Positions 34,256 to 41,657 of a stretch of DNA of 64,000 bases are shown piece by piece. The notes beneath the pieces are model-generated. The model made no database searches and was not told where the DNA came from. It was given only the letters and a program-made list of their open reading frames with translations. Every line of letters begins with the position of its first letter. Position 1 is the first letter of the stretch. Both the position numbers and the translations under genes were made by a program. The DNA is taken from positions 496,001 to 560,000 of the forward strand of contig NZ_CP064356.1 in the NCBI RefSeq assembly GCF_018141545.1, read 5' to 3'. The stretch comes from Miltoncostaea oceani (GTDB taxonomy: Bacteria > Actinomycetota > Thermoleophilia > Miltoncostaeales > Miltoncostaeaceae).

Positions 34256-34878
34256 GCGCCGGCGGTCCGGAAGGCCTCGAGGCGGACCGCGACCCGGTCC
34301 GCCCACACCTCCGCCCGCGGCATCGGCACGAGACGCCCCCCGAACCGGAGGGCGATGGGGTGCACGGCGCCCTGGATGAGCTCGTAGGTGGCGGGGACAC
34401 CCGCCGCGAGGACGCGCTCGTAGCCGCGCCGTGAGCTCGCCGGGCTGATGCCGGGGATCCCCGGCAGCCAGCCGTCGAGCGAGCCCTGCACGACCGTCAG
34501 GTCCCGCCCGCGCAGCGTCGTGACGGGCATGCGGTCGGGGATCCACGGGGCGAGCCCCATCACCCCGACGACGCTCGGGTGGTCGGCGGCGCCGATGGCG
34601 ACGGCCCCGCCCATGCTGAAGCCGATGAGCAGGGTGCCCCGGCCGCGGGGGTCGCGGGCGGCGTCGAGCGCCGACCGGGCGTCCTCGATGCACATCTCGA
34701 GCCGGTTCCACGACTTCACGCGGTACCGCACCTCGTGGAAGCGCAGGCCGGGGAAGCGCGGCGCCAGGCGACGCACGAGGAGCTCGATCGACCCGCCCCA
34801 GTCGCCCGGCAGCAGCCCGCCGCTGCCGCCGCTCATGCAGACGACCGGCAGTCCGTCCTCGGGCCCGGTGCGGCGCAT
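34234..34878 (-). CDS. Alpha/beta hydrolase
   Basis: VVCMSGGSGGLLPGDWGG contains an oxyanion-loop-like region and LLIGFSMGGAVAIGAADHP the nucleophile elbow G-F-S-M-G. LTVVQGSLDGWLPG and YELIQGAVHPIALR hold the likely acid and histidine. The ATG at 34878 gives 214 residues; the frame is open up to a CTG that overlaps the upstream stop at 34911, so an alternative start adding 12 residues is possible. The substrate is unknown. It is probably co-transcribed with the small membrane protein upstream. Confidence 0.82.
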   Translation of the reverse strand: MRRTGPEDGLPVVCMSGGSGGLLPGDWGGSIELLVRRLAPRFPGLRFHEVRYRVKSWNRLEMCIEDARSALDAARDPRGRGTLLIGFSMGGAVAIGAADHPSVVGVMGLAPWIPDRMPVTTLRGRDLTVVQGSLDGWLPGIPGISPASSRRGYERVLAAGVPATYELIQGAVHPIALRFGGRLVPMPRAEVWADRVAVRLEAFRTAGAQAEAAA

Positions 34879-34910
34879 CGCGGCACCGCTCGCGAGCTCC
34901 TCCGCGACGC

Positions 34911-35234
34911 TCAGCGGGGCCGCGCCAGGAGGCCGAGGGCGCCGAAGGCCGTCGCGCCCGCGGTGATGGCGAGGACCTTCCGGTCCCTCCGGCCGTACCG
35001 GGCGGCGTCGGCCAGGTCGAGCGCGACCCGCACGCCGATCGACGTGCGCGTGTCGGGGGAGAGCGCCAGGGCGAGGCCGCTGCCGGCGTCGCGCACCCCG
35101 AGGGCGCGGACCTCCGACGGGGGGATGCCGAGCATCTCCGCCATCCGCTCGGTGCGCAGGACCGTCAACGCCACCCACCACGCGCAGCCGCCGGCGAGGA
35201 CGAGGGACCACGTTCGCTGCGACACGGGGATCAC
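34911..35234 (-). CDS. Small membrane protein (DUF4267-like)
   Basis: The 107-residue product has hydrophobic segments at about residues 9-25, 48-58 and 86-103 and an internal motif LGIPPSEVRALGVRDAGSGL followed by ALALSPDTRTSIG, like small integral membrane proteins annotated DUF4267. No catalytic residue pattern is seen. The start is a GTG at 35234, in a stretch without a strong ribosome site. It precedes the hydrolase gene by 32 bases in the same direction. Confidence 0.75.
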   Translation of the reverse strand: MIPVSQRTWSLVLAGGCAWWVALTVLRTERMAEMLGIPPSEVRALGVRDAGSGLALALSPDTRTSIGVRVALDLADAARYGRRDRKVLAITAGATAFGALGLLARPR

Positions 35235-35289
35235 GGTGTCCAGGATAGACCCGCCCCCGCCCCCGGGGACCGCGGTCGGCGTCCGGGCG

Positions 35290-36015
35290 CTACGCGCGGT
35301 CGATCAGGACCGGGGTGCCGGCGTTCGCGTACCGGGCGACCGCGGCGAGGGCCGGCTCGGCGAGGATCACGCAGCCGAAGCTCGACGCCGTGCCCACCCG
35401 CCAGCTGCGGCCCGTGCCGGTGCCGTGGATCGCGACGAGGGCGTCGCCGCCCATGAACGTGCGCAGGGTGGGGGAGTGCGCCGTCAGCGTGAGCGTCCAC
35501 GCGCCGTACACCGAGCGCCACGCGGGCAGCGTCGGCACCGGGTCCTGGATGGCGAAGCGGCCGACGGGCGTCGGCGTGCCCGGCCGGCCGATGCCGGCGG
35601 GGTGGCTCGCGAGGCGGGTGCGGCCACGCCAGACCTCGAGGCGGCGCGACCCGAGGTGCACCTCGATGCGCACGCGCCGCCCCTGCAGCTGGACCGTGTC
35701 CGCCCGCACCCACCCGGCCGTGCCGTTCGGGCGGACGGGGAGCTGCACGCGCACCCACTCGTGCCCGCGCGCGTCGCGGTGGCGTCCCGTCACCAGGAGC
35801 TTCTGCGCCGTCCCCGACCACGTCGTGGAGCCGACCAGGCGCATCCGTGGCCGGCTGCCCGGGCGCGGCGCGCTGCGCGCGACACCCGGCACGACCACCC
35901 GCGCCGTGAGGGCCGGGCGCGCGCGCACCTCCAGCGACTCGGCGCCGGCGCCCGGGCCGGGCGCCAGCACCGCCAGCGCCGCCGCGCCGATCGCGAAACC
36001 ACAGAACCTCCACAT
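35290..36015 (-). CDS. L,D-transpeptidase (YkuD family)
   Basis: A signal peptide or anchor (CGFAIGAAALAVLAPGPGAGA) begins at the ATG at 36015. An SH3-like middle part (SGTAQKLLVTGRH ... NGTAGWVRADTV) precedes a YkuD catalytic domain with the site IHGTGTGRSWRVGTASSFGC followed by VIL, holding the family's H...S.GC cysteine. In actinobacteria these enzymes make 3-3 crosslinks in peptidoglycan. A perfect 14-base palindrome (36010-36023) spans the start codon, where a bound regulator could interfere with translation or transcription. Confidence 0.92.
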   Translation of the reverse strand: MWRFCGFAIGAAALAVLAPGPGAGAESLEVRARPALTARVVVPGVARSAPRPGSRPRMRLVGSTTWSGTAQKLLVTGRHRDARGHEWVRVQLPVRPNGTAGWVRADTVQLQGRRVRIEVHLGSRRLEVWRGRTRLASHPAGIGRPGTPTPVGRFAIQDPVPTLPAWRSVYGAWTLTLTAHSPTLRTFMGGDALVAIHGTGTGRSWRVGTASSFGCVILAEPALAAVARYANAGTPVLIDRA

Positions 36016-36023
36016 GCATGTGG
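36010..36023. promoter_or_regulatory. 14-base palindrome over the transpeptidase start codon
   Basis: CCACATGCATGTGG is a perfect palindrome covering the proposed ATG of the L,D-transpeptidase. It may be an operator; it could also be chance. No second copy was noticed. Confidence 0.35.
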
Positions 36024-36104
36024 TGTCGTCGCCGCGTCCGCGGGGCTTGAGGGCACGCACCCGGCGCCGTGCAGCGCCCGTCCGGCGGGGCCGATGAGGG
36101 GCGC

Positions 36105-37259
36105 ATGACGATCCCCACCACGCCGCCCCCCGCCGACGTCGAGGCGGGCACCCTGCTCGCCGTGGTCCCCCCGGGGGCCGCCGGGACCGCCGGCGCGGGG
36201 GTCCTGGCGCTGGCGCGGCCCGAGGGGGGCGTGGAGCTCCGGGCCGCCCGCGACGGCGTCCCCGCCGTCGCGGGGGGTGTCGTGGCGATCGACCCGCGCC
36301 ACGTCACGGGCGACGCCCGTGACCGCGGCGACGACCACGACGTGTGGGGCGCCCTGCTCGTCGAGGGGCACGTCGGCGCGGGACGGGAGGTGGGCGCGAC
36401 CGGTCCGGTGCGGGTCACCGGCATGGTCGACCGGGCGCACGTCCGCGCCGGCGGGGAGCTCACCGTGGAGGGGCGGGCGAGCGGCGCCCGGCTCGCCGCG
36501 GGTGGGGTCGCCCGCATGCGCCGCTCCCTCGACGGCGCCCTCGCCGGGGTGCCCGACGACCTGCTCGTCCTGGCCGCCCTCGCCCGTCAGCTCGTCGCGG
36601 CCGCCGACCGGCGCGGTGCGCCCGCGGCGCCCGGCCGCGCGGTCGCGGCGCTCCGCGACGGCCGGTTCGCCGACCTCGACGACCGGCTCGCCGCCGCCGA
36701 GCGGGTCGTCGCCTCGGCGCGGCGGTCGTGGCCCGGCCTGGTGCCCGCGATGGTGTCCGAGCTCGCGGCCGCCCGGGCCGTCCTGGCCGCGCCGACGGGT
36801 GTGCCGGACCCGGTCGCGCGGCTCGCCGGCGCCGGCGCGTTCCTGCGCGCCGCCACCACGGTGCGCCCCGCGCCGGAGCCGCCCGGCATCCGCCTCGCGG
36901 CCGCCCGGGACGCGTCGATCGACTGCGCCGGCCCGCTGCGCCTCACCGGCGCCGGGGCGACCGGCTGCGAGATCACGGCGGGCGGCGACGTGACGGCCGT
37001 GGCGTCCGGCGGCGCGATCCTCGGGGGCACCCTGCGCGTCGGCGGCCGCCTGCGCGCCGCGACGCTCGGCGGCCGGGGCGACACGCCGCTGCGGGTGGAG
37101 ATGACCGGCGCGCGGCCCGTGCGCGACCTGGTGCGGGCCGCCGTCGCGCACCCCGGCGTGGAGATACGGATCGGCCGCGAGACCGTCCGCATCGACCGTC
37201 GCCGCCACGACCTGCGGATCGCCCTCGAGCCAGGGCGGGTGGTGGTCGAGGGCGGGTGA
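36105..37259 (+). CDS. FapA-like (DUF342) polymerising protein
   Basis: GAGGGG precedes the ATG at 36105. After a Pro-rich leader, residues about 80-130 form the FapA repeat pattern of short beta strands, LLVEGHVGAGREVGATGPVR followed by VTGMVDRAHVRAGGELTVEG. An alpha-helical middle follows (residues about 150-260), and then a second beta-helix section (CEITAGGDVTAVASGGAILG, GTLRVGGRLRAATLGG). The family (flagellar assembly protein A) has unclear function; no flagellar genes are in the window. The protein is soluble and has no signal peptide. Confidence 0.82.
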   Translation: MTIPTTPPPADVEAGTLLAVVPPGAAGTAGAGVLALARPEGGVELRAARDGVPAVAGGVVAIDPRHVTGDARDRGDDHDVWGALLVEGHVGAGREVGATGPVRVTGMVDRAHVRAGGELTVEGRASGARLAAGGVARMRRSLDGALAGVPDDLLVLAALARQLVAAADRRGAPAAPGRAVAALRDGRFADLDDRLAAAERVVASARRSWPGLVPAMVSELAAARAVLAAPTGVPDPVARLAGAGAFLRAATTVRPAPEPPGIRLAAARDASIDCAGPLRLTGAGATGCEITAGGDVTAVASGGAILGGTLRVGGRLRAATLGGRGDTPLRVEMTGARPVRDLVRAAVAHPGVEIRIGRETVRIDRRRHDLRIALEPGRVVVEGG

Positions 37260-37269
37260 GCCGGCCGGC

Positions 37270-38007
37270 TCACCCCGAGCGGCGGCGCATCGACGCCGCG
37301 CCGAGGGCGAGCGCCCCGAGCGTCACGACGACCACCACCGCGACGTCGATCACGAACCGCGTGCCGAGGGGCCCGGGCGCGCCGGCCCGGGCCAGCGCGT
37401 CGTAGGCGTAGGTCAGCGGCAGCACGTCCGAGAGGGCCTCGAGCGGCCCCGCCATCCGGTCGCGGGCCACGAACAGCCCGCACAGCAGGAGCTGCGGCAG
37501 CACGATCGCCGGCATGAACTGCACCGCCTGGAACTCGCTGGTGGCGAACGCGCTCGCCAGGAGCCCGAGCGACATGCCGAGCAGGGCGTTCGCGACCGCC
37601 AGCGCGACGAGCACGGCGGCGCCGCGCGCGGTGTCGACGCCCAGCGGCCCGAGCGTCACGGCCGCCAGCACGAGCGTCTGGACGACGGCGACCGCGCCGA
37701 ACGCCAGGGCGTACCCCGCCAGCAGGTCGAGCTTGCCGACCGGCATGCTCATGAGGCGCTCCAGGGTCCCGGAGGTGCGCTCCCGCAGCATCGCGATCGA
37801 CGTGACGATGAACATCGTGATGAAGGGCAGCAGGCCGACGAGGGGCGGGGCGATCCGGGCGAACACCGGCGGCTCCCCGTCGAACGCGTAGCGCAGGATC
37901 ACCATCAGGACGCACGGCACGACGACGAGCAGCGCGATGGTGCGCGGGTCGCGGCGGAGCTGGATGAGGACGCGGACGGCGACCGCCCACGTGGCGGAGG
38001 CGCTCAC
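37270..38007 (-). CDS. ABC-2 type transporter permease
   Basis: The GTG at 38007 overlaps the ATPase stop (GTGA) and gives 245 residues with six hydrophobic helices. FITMFIVTSIAMLRERTSGT followed by LERLMSMPV is the typical ABC-2 motif of drug and polysaccharide exporters, and MPAIVLPQLLLCGLFVARDR is in the helix 5 region. With the ATPase gene it forms a complete exporter, probably of two permeases and two ATPases. The divergent TetR gene suggests induction by the exported compound. Confidence 0.93.
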   Translation of the reverse strand: MSASATWAVAVRVLIQLRRDPRTIALLVVVPCVLMVILRYAFDGEPPVFARIAPPLVGLLPFITMFIVTSIAMLRERTSGTLERLMSMPVGKLDLLAGYALAFGAVAVVQTLVLAAVTLGPLGVDTARGAAVLVALAVANALLGMSLGLLASAFATSEFQAVQFMPAIVLPQLLLCGLFVARDRMAGPLEALSDVLPLTYAYDALARAGAPGPLGTRFVIDVAVVVVVTLGALALGAASMRRRSG

Positions 38008-38720
38008 CGGGCCGCCCCCGTCCCCTCGATGAGCTGCAGGAACGCGGCGCCGAGGTCGTCGCAGCCGGTGCGCTCCCGCAGCCCGTCGGGGGTGGTGGCG
38101 GCCACGAGCGCGCCGTCGCGCATCAGCAGGAGGGCGTCGCACTCGGCGGCCTCCTCCATGACGTGGCTCGACACGAGGATCGTCACCCCGCCGGCGACGA
38201 GCGTGTGGAACGTGCGCCAGAGGTCGCGCCGCAGGACGGGGTCGAGGCCGACGGTCGGCTCGTCCAGCACCAGCAGCTCCGGTGACCCGAGCAGCGCGAC
38301 GGCGAGCGATGCGCGGATCCTCTGCCCGCCCGACATGCCGCCCACCGTCCGGGTCGCCTCCTCCCCGAGTCCGACGGTGGCGATGGCGCGGTCGACGTCC
38401 CCGCGCGGCGCGCCGAGCAGCCGCGCGAAGTGGGCGACGTTCTCGCGGACGGTCAGGTCGCCGTACACCGACGGGGCCTGCGTCACGTACCCCACCCGCC
38501 GGCGCAGGGGCGCCGACCCGGCGGGTGCGCCGAGCACCTCGATCGCGCCGCCGGCGACGCGCTGCACGCCGACGATCGCCCGCATGAGGGTGCTCTTGCC
38601 ACATCCGCTCGGGCCGAGCAGGCCGGTCACCGTGCCGGCCGCGACCTCCAGCGTCAGGCCGTCCAGCACCGTCCGCCCGCCGCGCACCACCCGTAGGTCG
38701 CGGACCGTCACCGCGTCCAT
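38004..38720 (-). CDS. ABC transporter ATP-binding protein
   Basis: The 238-residue ATPase has Walker A GPSGCGKST, the Q-loop VTQAPS, the signature MSGGQ, Walker B LLVLDEPTVGLDP and the H-loop VSSHVME. It is of the drug/multidrug DrrA-like branch that pairs with ABC-2 permeases and lies directly before one. It starts at 38720, divergent from the TetR gene, with an inverted-repeat element between. Confidence 0.95.
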   Translation of the reverse strand: MDAVTVRDLRVVRGGRTVLDGLTLEVAAGTVTGLLGPSGCGKSTLMRAIVGVQRVAGGAIEVLGAPAGSAPLRRRVGYVTQAPSVYGDLTVRENVAHFARLLGAPRGDVDRAIATVGLGEEATRTVGGMSGGQRIRASLAVALLGSPELLVLDEPTVGLDPVLRRDLWRTFHTLVAGGVTILVSSHVMEEAAECDALLLMRDGALVAATTPDGLRERTGCDDLGAAFLQLIEGTGAAR

Positions 38721-38736
38721 CGCGTCCTCCAGAAGT

Positions 38737-38777
38737 CAGTGGTCACTAACAACACCGCCCACGCTAGTGAGTGACTG
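38737..38777. promoter_or_regulatory. Putative TetR operator in the exporter-regulator gap
   Basis: The left arm (38737-38748, ending TCACTA) and right arm (38765-38777, starting TAGTGA) form an imperfect inverted repeat: six perfect bases then a CACTG/GACTG-like extension with one inserted base. It sits between the divergent exporter and TetR genes in an AT-richer stretch, the expected place for autoregulation. The binding protein is inferred from position only. Confidence 0.55.
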
Positions 38778-38782
38778 CTAAC

Positions 38783-39421
38783 ATGTCAATCGCCGTGGCC
38801 CCCGACCCCGCCGAGACCCCACGCCGGACCCGCATGAGCGGCGAGGACCGCCGGGTCGCGCTGCTCGCCGCGGCGCGCACAGAGTTCGCCCGCCACGGCT
38901 TCCACGGCGCCGGGACCGCCGCCATCGCGCGCGCCGCGGACTGCTCCGAGGCGATCCTCTACCGCCACTTCCGCTCCAAGCGGGAGCTGCTGGCGGAGGT
39001 GCTGCGCGCGGAGATCGGCGGCCGCCTCGCCGACGCGCGCGCCCTCGCCCCCCCGCCCGGCGTCACCCCCGGGCCGGGGGCGCTCCCCGAGACGCTCGAC
39101 GCCCGGCTCGCCGACGGGGAGATCGGCGTCACCGCCCGCCTGATCCTGCTCGCGATCTCGATGTCCGACGACCCCGAGGTGGGGGAGGCCGTGCGGGGGG
39201 CGTTCCTCGCGGTGCGCGCGCCCCTGCGGGGCGCGGTCGAGGCGATGCAGGCCGCGGGCGCGGTGCGCGGCGACCTCGATCCCGAGGCGGTCACCTGGAT
39301 CTGGCACGGCCTGTTCCTCGCGGCGGCCGTGCGGCAGGCGATGGCGGGCGACGCCGCCGCCCTCGGGGCCGTGGACGCCGCGCGGGTGCTCGCCGGGCTC
39401 CTGGAGCCGCCCGCGTCCTGA
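38783..39421 (+). CDS. TetR-family transcriptional regulator
   Basis: The 212-residue product has an N-terminal HTH, RRVALLAAARTEFARHGFHG followed by AGTAAIARAADCSEAILYRH and FRSKRELL, typical of TetR repressors. The C-terminal domain binds an unknown ligand. Start candidates are GTG 38771, ATG 38783 and ATG 38834; 38783 is chosen because the HTH then starts about 20 residues in. The 38771 start would lie inside the presumed operator, so the transcript may be leaderless. It probably represses the divergent ABC exporter and itself. Confidence 0.92.
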   Translation: MSIAVAPDPAETPRRTRMSGEDRRVALLAAARTEFARHGFHGAGTAAIARAADCSEAILYRHFRSKRELLAEVLRAEIGGRLADARALAPPPGVTPGPGALPETLDARLADGEIGVTARLILLAISMSDDPEVGEAVRGAFLAVRAPLRGAVEAMQAAGAVRGDLDPEAVTWIWHGLFLAAAVRQAMAGDAAALGAVDAARVLAGLLEPPAS

Positions 39422-39482
39422 CGGAACATCCCGGGGGCACCGCGGCTCACGCACGTGTCGCGGGCGGCCGATCCACAGGACC

Positions 39483-40715
39483 ATGCGCTCACTCGTCGAC
39501 CTCGTCCACGCCGGCACCGCCGGGGCCCCCGCCGGATACGGCAAGCGGAGCCTCATCGCCCTCTCCCACGCCATGGAGGACCGCGGCATCGCGGCGGGCG
39601 GCCCGCCCCCGCTGGTGTTCGGCGGATTCCAGCGCGCGCGGTTCTTCGCGCACGACCGGGGGCGCTACCTGCGCATCGGCGCGCGGAGCGCACTCACCGT
39701 CGCCGTCGGCGGCGGCCTCGCGAGCGGGACCGACGGCCCCCTGTCGGTGCTCGGCGTCGGCCCGGACGACCCGTTCTGGCACGACTGGGTGCTCGTCGTC
39801 TACGGCGGCGGGGACAGCGCGGCGGTGCTCGTCGCCCGCGACCACCGGCAGGACGAGGTCGAGGAGCGGCCGACGCGCGACCGCCGCTGCGACGCCGTCT
39901 GGTCGTACGACCCCCGCCTCACGCACGCCGCGGCCCGCTGGGTCGCGACCTACCTGGAGGACCACGACGCCGGCCTCGCGCGCCGCTGGTCCGCCGCCCT
40001 CGACGCCCTGCCGCCGCCCGCCCCGGGCCCCGACCGTGCGCTCACGGCGCTCGGCGGTCACCTGATCACCGAGATGCAGCGCGAGATCGGGCGCGAGCAG
40101 CGCGCCGGCCGGCGCCTCGAGGAGTCCTACGAGGCGACGATCGCGGCGCTCGCGAGCGCCGCCGAGGCCCGCGACCCCCTCACCGACGAGCACCTCGCCC
40201 GCGTCGCGCGCCGTGCCGTCGCCGTGGGACGCGCCCTCGGCATGGACGCCGCGTCGCTCGAGGCCCTGCGCCAGGGGGCCCGCCTCCACGACGTCGGCAA
40301 GATCGGCATCCCCGACGCCGTGCTCGGCAAGCCCGGCCGCCTCACCGACGACGAGATGGCGCAGATGCGCCGCCACTCCGCCATCGGGGCCTCGATCGTC
40401 GCCCGCGTCCCCGCCCTCGCCGCCGCCCTCCCGGTCGTGCGCCACCACCACGAGCGGTGGGACGGCGCCGGCTACCCCGACGGCCTCGCCGGTGAGCGCA
40501 TCCCCCTCGGCGCGCGCGTCGTCGCGGTGGTCGACGCCTACGACGCGATGACCGCCGACCGCCCGTACCGCGACGGCATGGACCCCGACGAGGCGCTCCG
40601 CCGGATCGTCGCCGACCGCGGGGCCCAGTTCTGCCCCACCTGCGTCGACGCGTTCCTCAGCGTCGTGATGCTCGAGGAGATGGAGCGCCCCGCGCCCCGT
40701 CCGGTGGCCGTCTGA
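39483..40715 (+). CDS. DICT sensory domain - HD-GYP phosphodiesterase
   Basis: The N-terminal 160 residues match the DICT sensory domain found with diguanylate cyclases and two-component systems: KRSLIALSHAMEDRGIAAGG, VFGGFQRARFFAHDRGRYLR and the aromatic-rich end DDPFWHDWVLVVYGGG. The C-terminal domain (about 215-400) is HD-GYP: HDVGKIGIPDAVL and HHHERWDGAGYPDGLAG, the residues for a metal-dependent hydrolase that opens cyclic-di-GMP. It is 410 residues with no membrane helix. It is a second cyclic-di-GMP gene in this window, separate from the one at 46923. Confidence 0.93.
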   Translation: MRSLVDLVHAGTAGAPAGYGKRSLIALSHAMEDRGIAAGGPPPLVFGGFQRARFFAHDRGRYLRIGARSALTVAVGGGLASGTDGPLSVLGVGPDDPFWHDWVLVVYGGGDSAAVLVARDHRQDEVEERPTRDRRCDAVWSYDPRLTHAAARWVATYLEDHDAGLARRWSAALDALPPPAPGPDRALTALGGHLITEMQREIGREQRAGRRLEESYEATIAALASAAEARDPLTDEHLARVARRAVAVGRALGMDAASLEALRQGARLHDVGKIGIPDAVLGKPGRLTDDEMAQMRRHSAIGASIVARVPALAAALPVVRHHHERWDGAGYPDGLAGERIPLGARVVAVVDAYDAMTADRPYRDGMDPDEALRRIVADRGAQFCPTCVDAFLSVVMLEEMERPAPRPVAV

Positions 40716-40730
40716 GCCACCCCGCGGGGC

Positions 40731-41657
40731 TCACGGGCGCGTGCGGCCCACCCACTCCACGAGGTCGTCGAGGCGGTGGGCCCAGAAGAGGGTGAGGCCG
40801 CGCGCCTGCGCCGACTCCAGGTTCGACGCCTTGAAGACCCCGGACAGGACGGCAGCGGGCACGACCTGATCCTCCCCGAACGCCTTCAGCCAGCCGACCG
40901 CCTTCACCGCGGCGTCGTTGTTGACCCGCTTGTACGAGTTGGTCATCGAGTTCGAGACCTTGCACTCGACCGGCATGCGGCGCCGGTCCCAGAGGCCGAC
41001 GACGAGGTCGGCCTTGCGGCCGCCGAAGTCGACCTCGACGCAGAACTCCCCGGGCCCCGGGGCGTCCTCCAGGGTGCGGATCGCGCGCGGGGGCGGGACC
41101 ATCCGGAACCCGGCGGCGACGAGCGCGGCGGCCACGGCGCCCTCCTGGCCGGTCCGCGCCTCGTTGCGGCGGACGGTGCGGGTCCGCTCCGTCGCCATCA
41201 GCACCGCCGACGCCAGCACCGCCGCGCCCCGCTCCGCCTCGCTCGGCTCGCGCCCCTCCGCGACCCAGGGGAAACGCCGCCCGTCGAGGCCGAGGCACAC
41301 GCTGTCGACGATGCGGGCCGCCGCCTCCGGGTCGGCCCGCAGCCGGGTGGGCGCGAGCGTCGTCCGGGCGATCACCCGCAGGTCGTCGACCGAGATCGGC
41401 GGCCCCGCGACGAACCGCAGCGCCTCCAGCATCTCGGGCATCGTGACCACCTCGACGGCGCGTGCGCGGAGCTCGACGAGGTCGACCGTCAGCTCGACCA
41501 GCTCCTCGAACGTGCCGAGGCACTCGTCGAGGTGGCGCAGGTACTGCTCGAGCGGCTCCTGCTCGCGCTCCTGGCGGAAGCTCTCGACGGCCGCGGCGAC
41601 CTCCCGCCCGAGGGTCTCGCCGCTCCACCGCGGCGGGGGGGTGAAGACGGCGCTCAC
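40731..41657 (-). CDS. XamI-type restriction endonuclease
   Basis: The 308-residue product starts at a GTG overlapping the methyltransferase stop (GTGA). Its C-terminal part has the XamI-family signature PVECKVSNSMTNSYKRVNND followed by AAVKAVGWL, holding a PD-(D/E)xK-like nuclease pattern with E-x-K in VECKV; D in RKADLVVGLWD would be the partner acid. The N-terminus is helical. XamI itself cuts GTCGAC, so the specificity here may be similar, but this needs a test. Coupling after the methyltransferase fits expression that protects before cutting. Confidence 0.88.
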   Translation of the reverse strand: MSAVFTPPPRWSGETLGREVAAAVESFRQEREQEPLEQYLRHLDECLGTFEELVELTVDLVELRARAVEVVTMPEMLEALRFVAGPPISVDDLRVIARTTLAPTRLRADPEAAARIVDSVCLGLDGRRFPWVAEGREPSEAERGAAVLASAVLMATERTRTVRRNEARTGQEGAVAAALVAAGFRMVPPPRAIRTLEDAPGPGEFCVEVDFGGRKADLVVGLWDRRRMPVECKVSNSMTNSYKRVNNDAAVKAVGWLKAFGEDQVVPAAVLSGVFKASNLESAQARGLTLFWAHRLDDLVEWVGRTRP

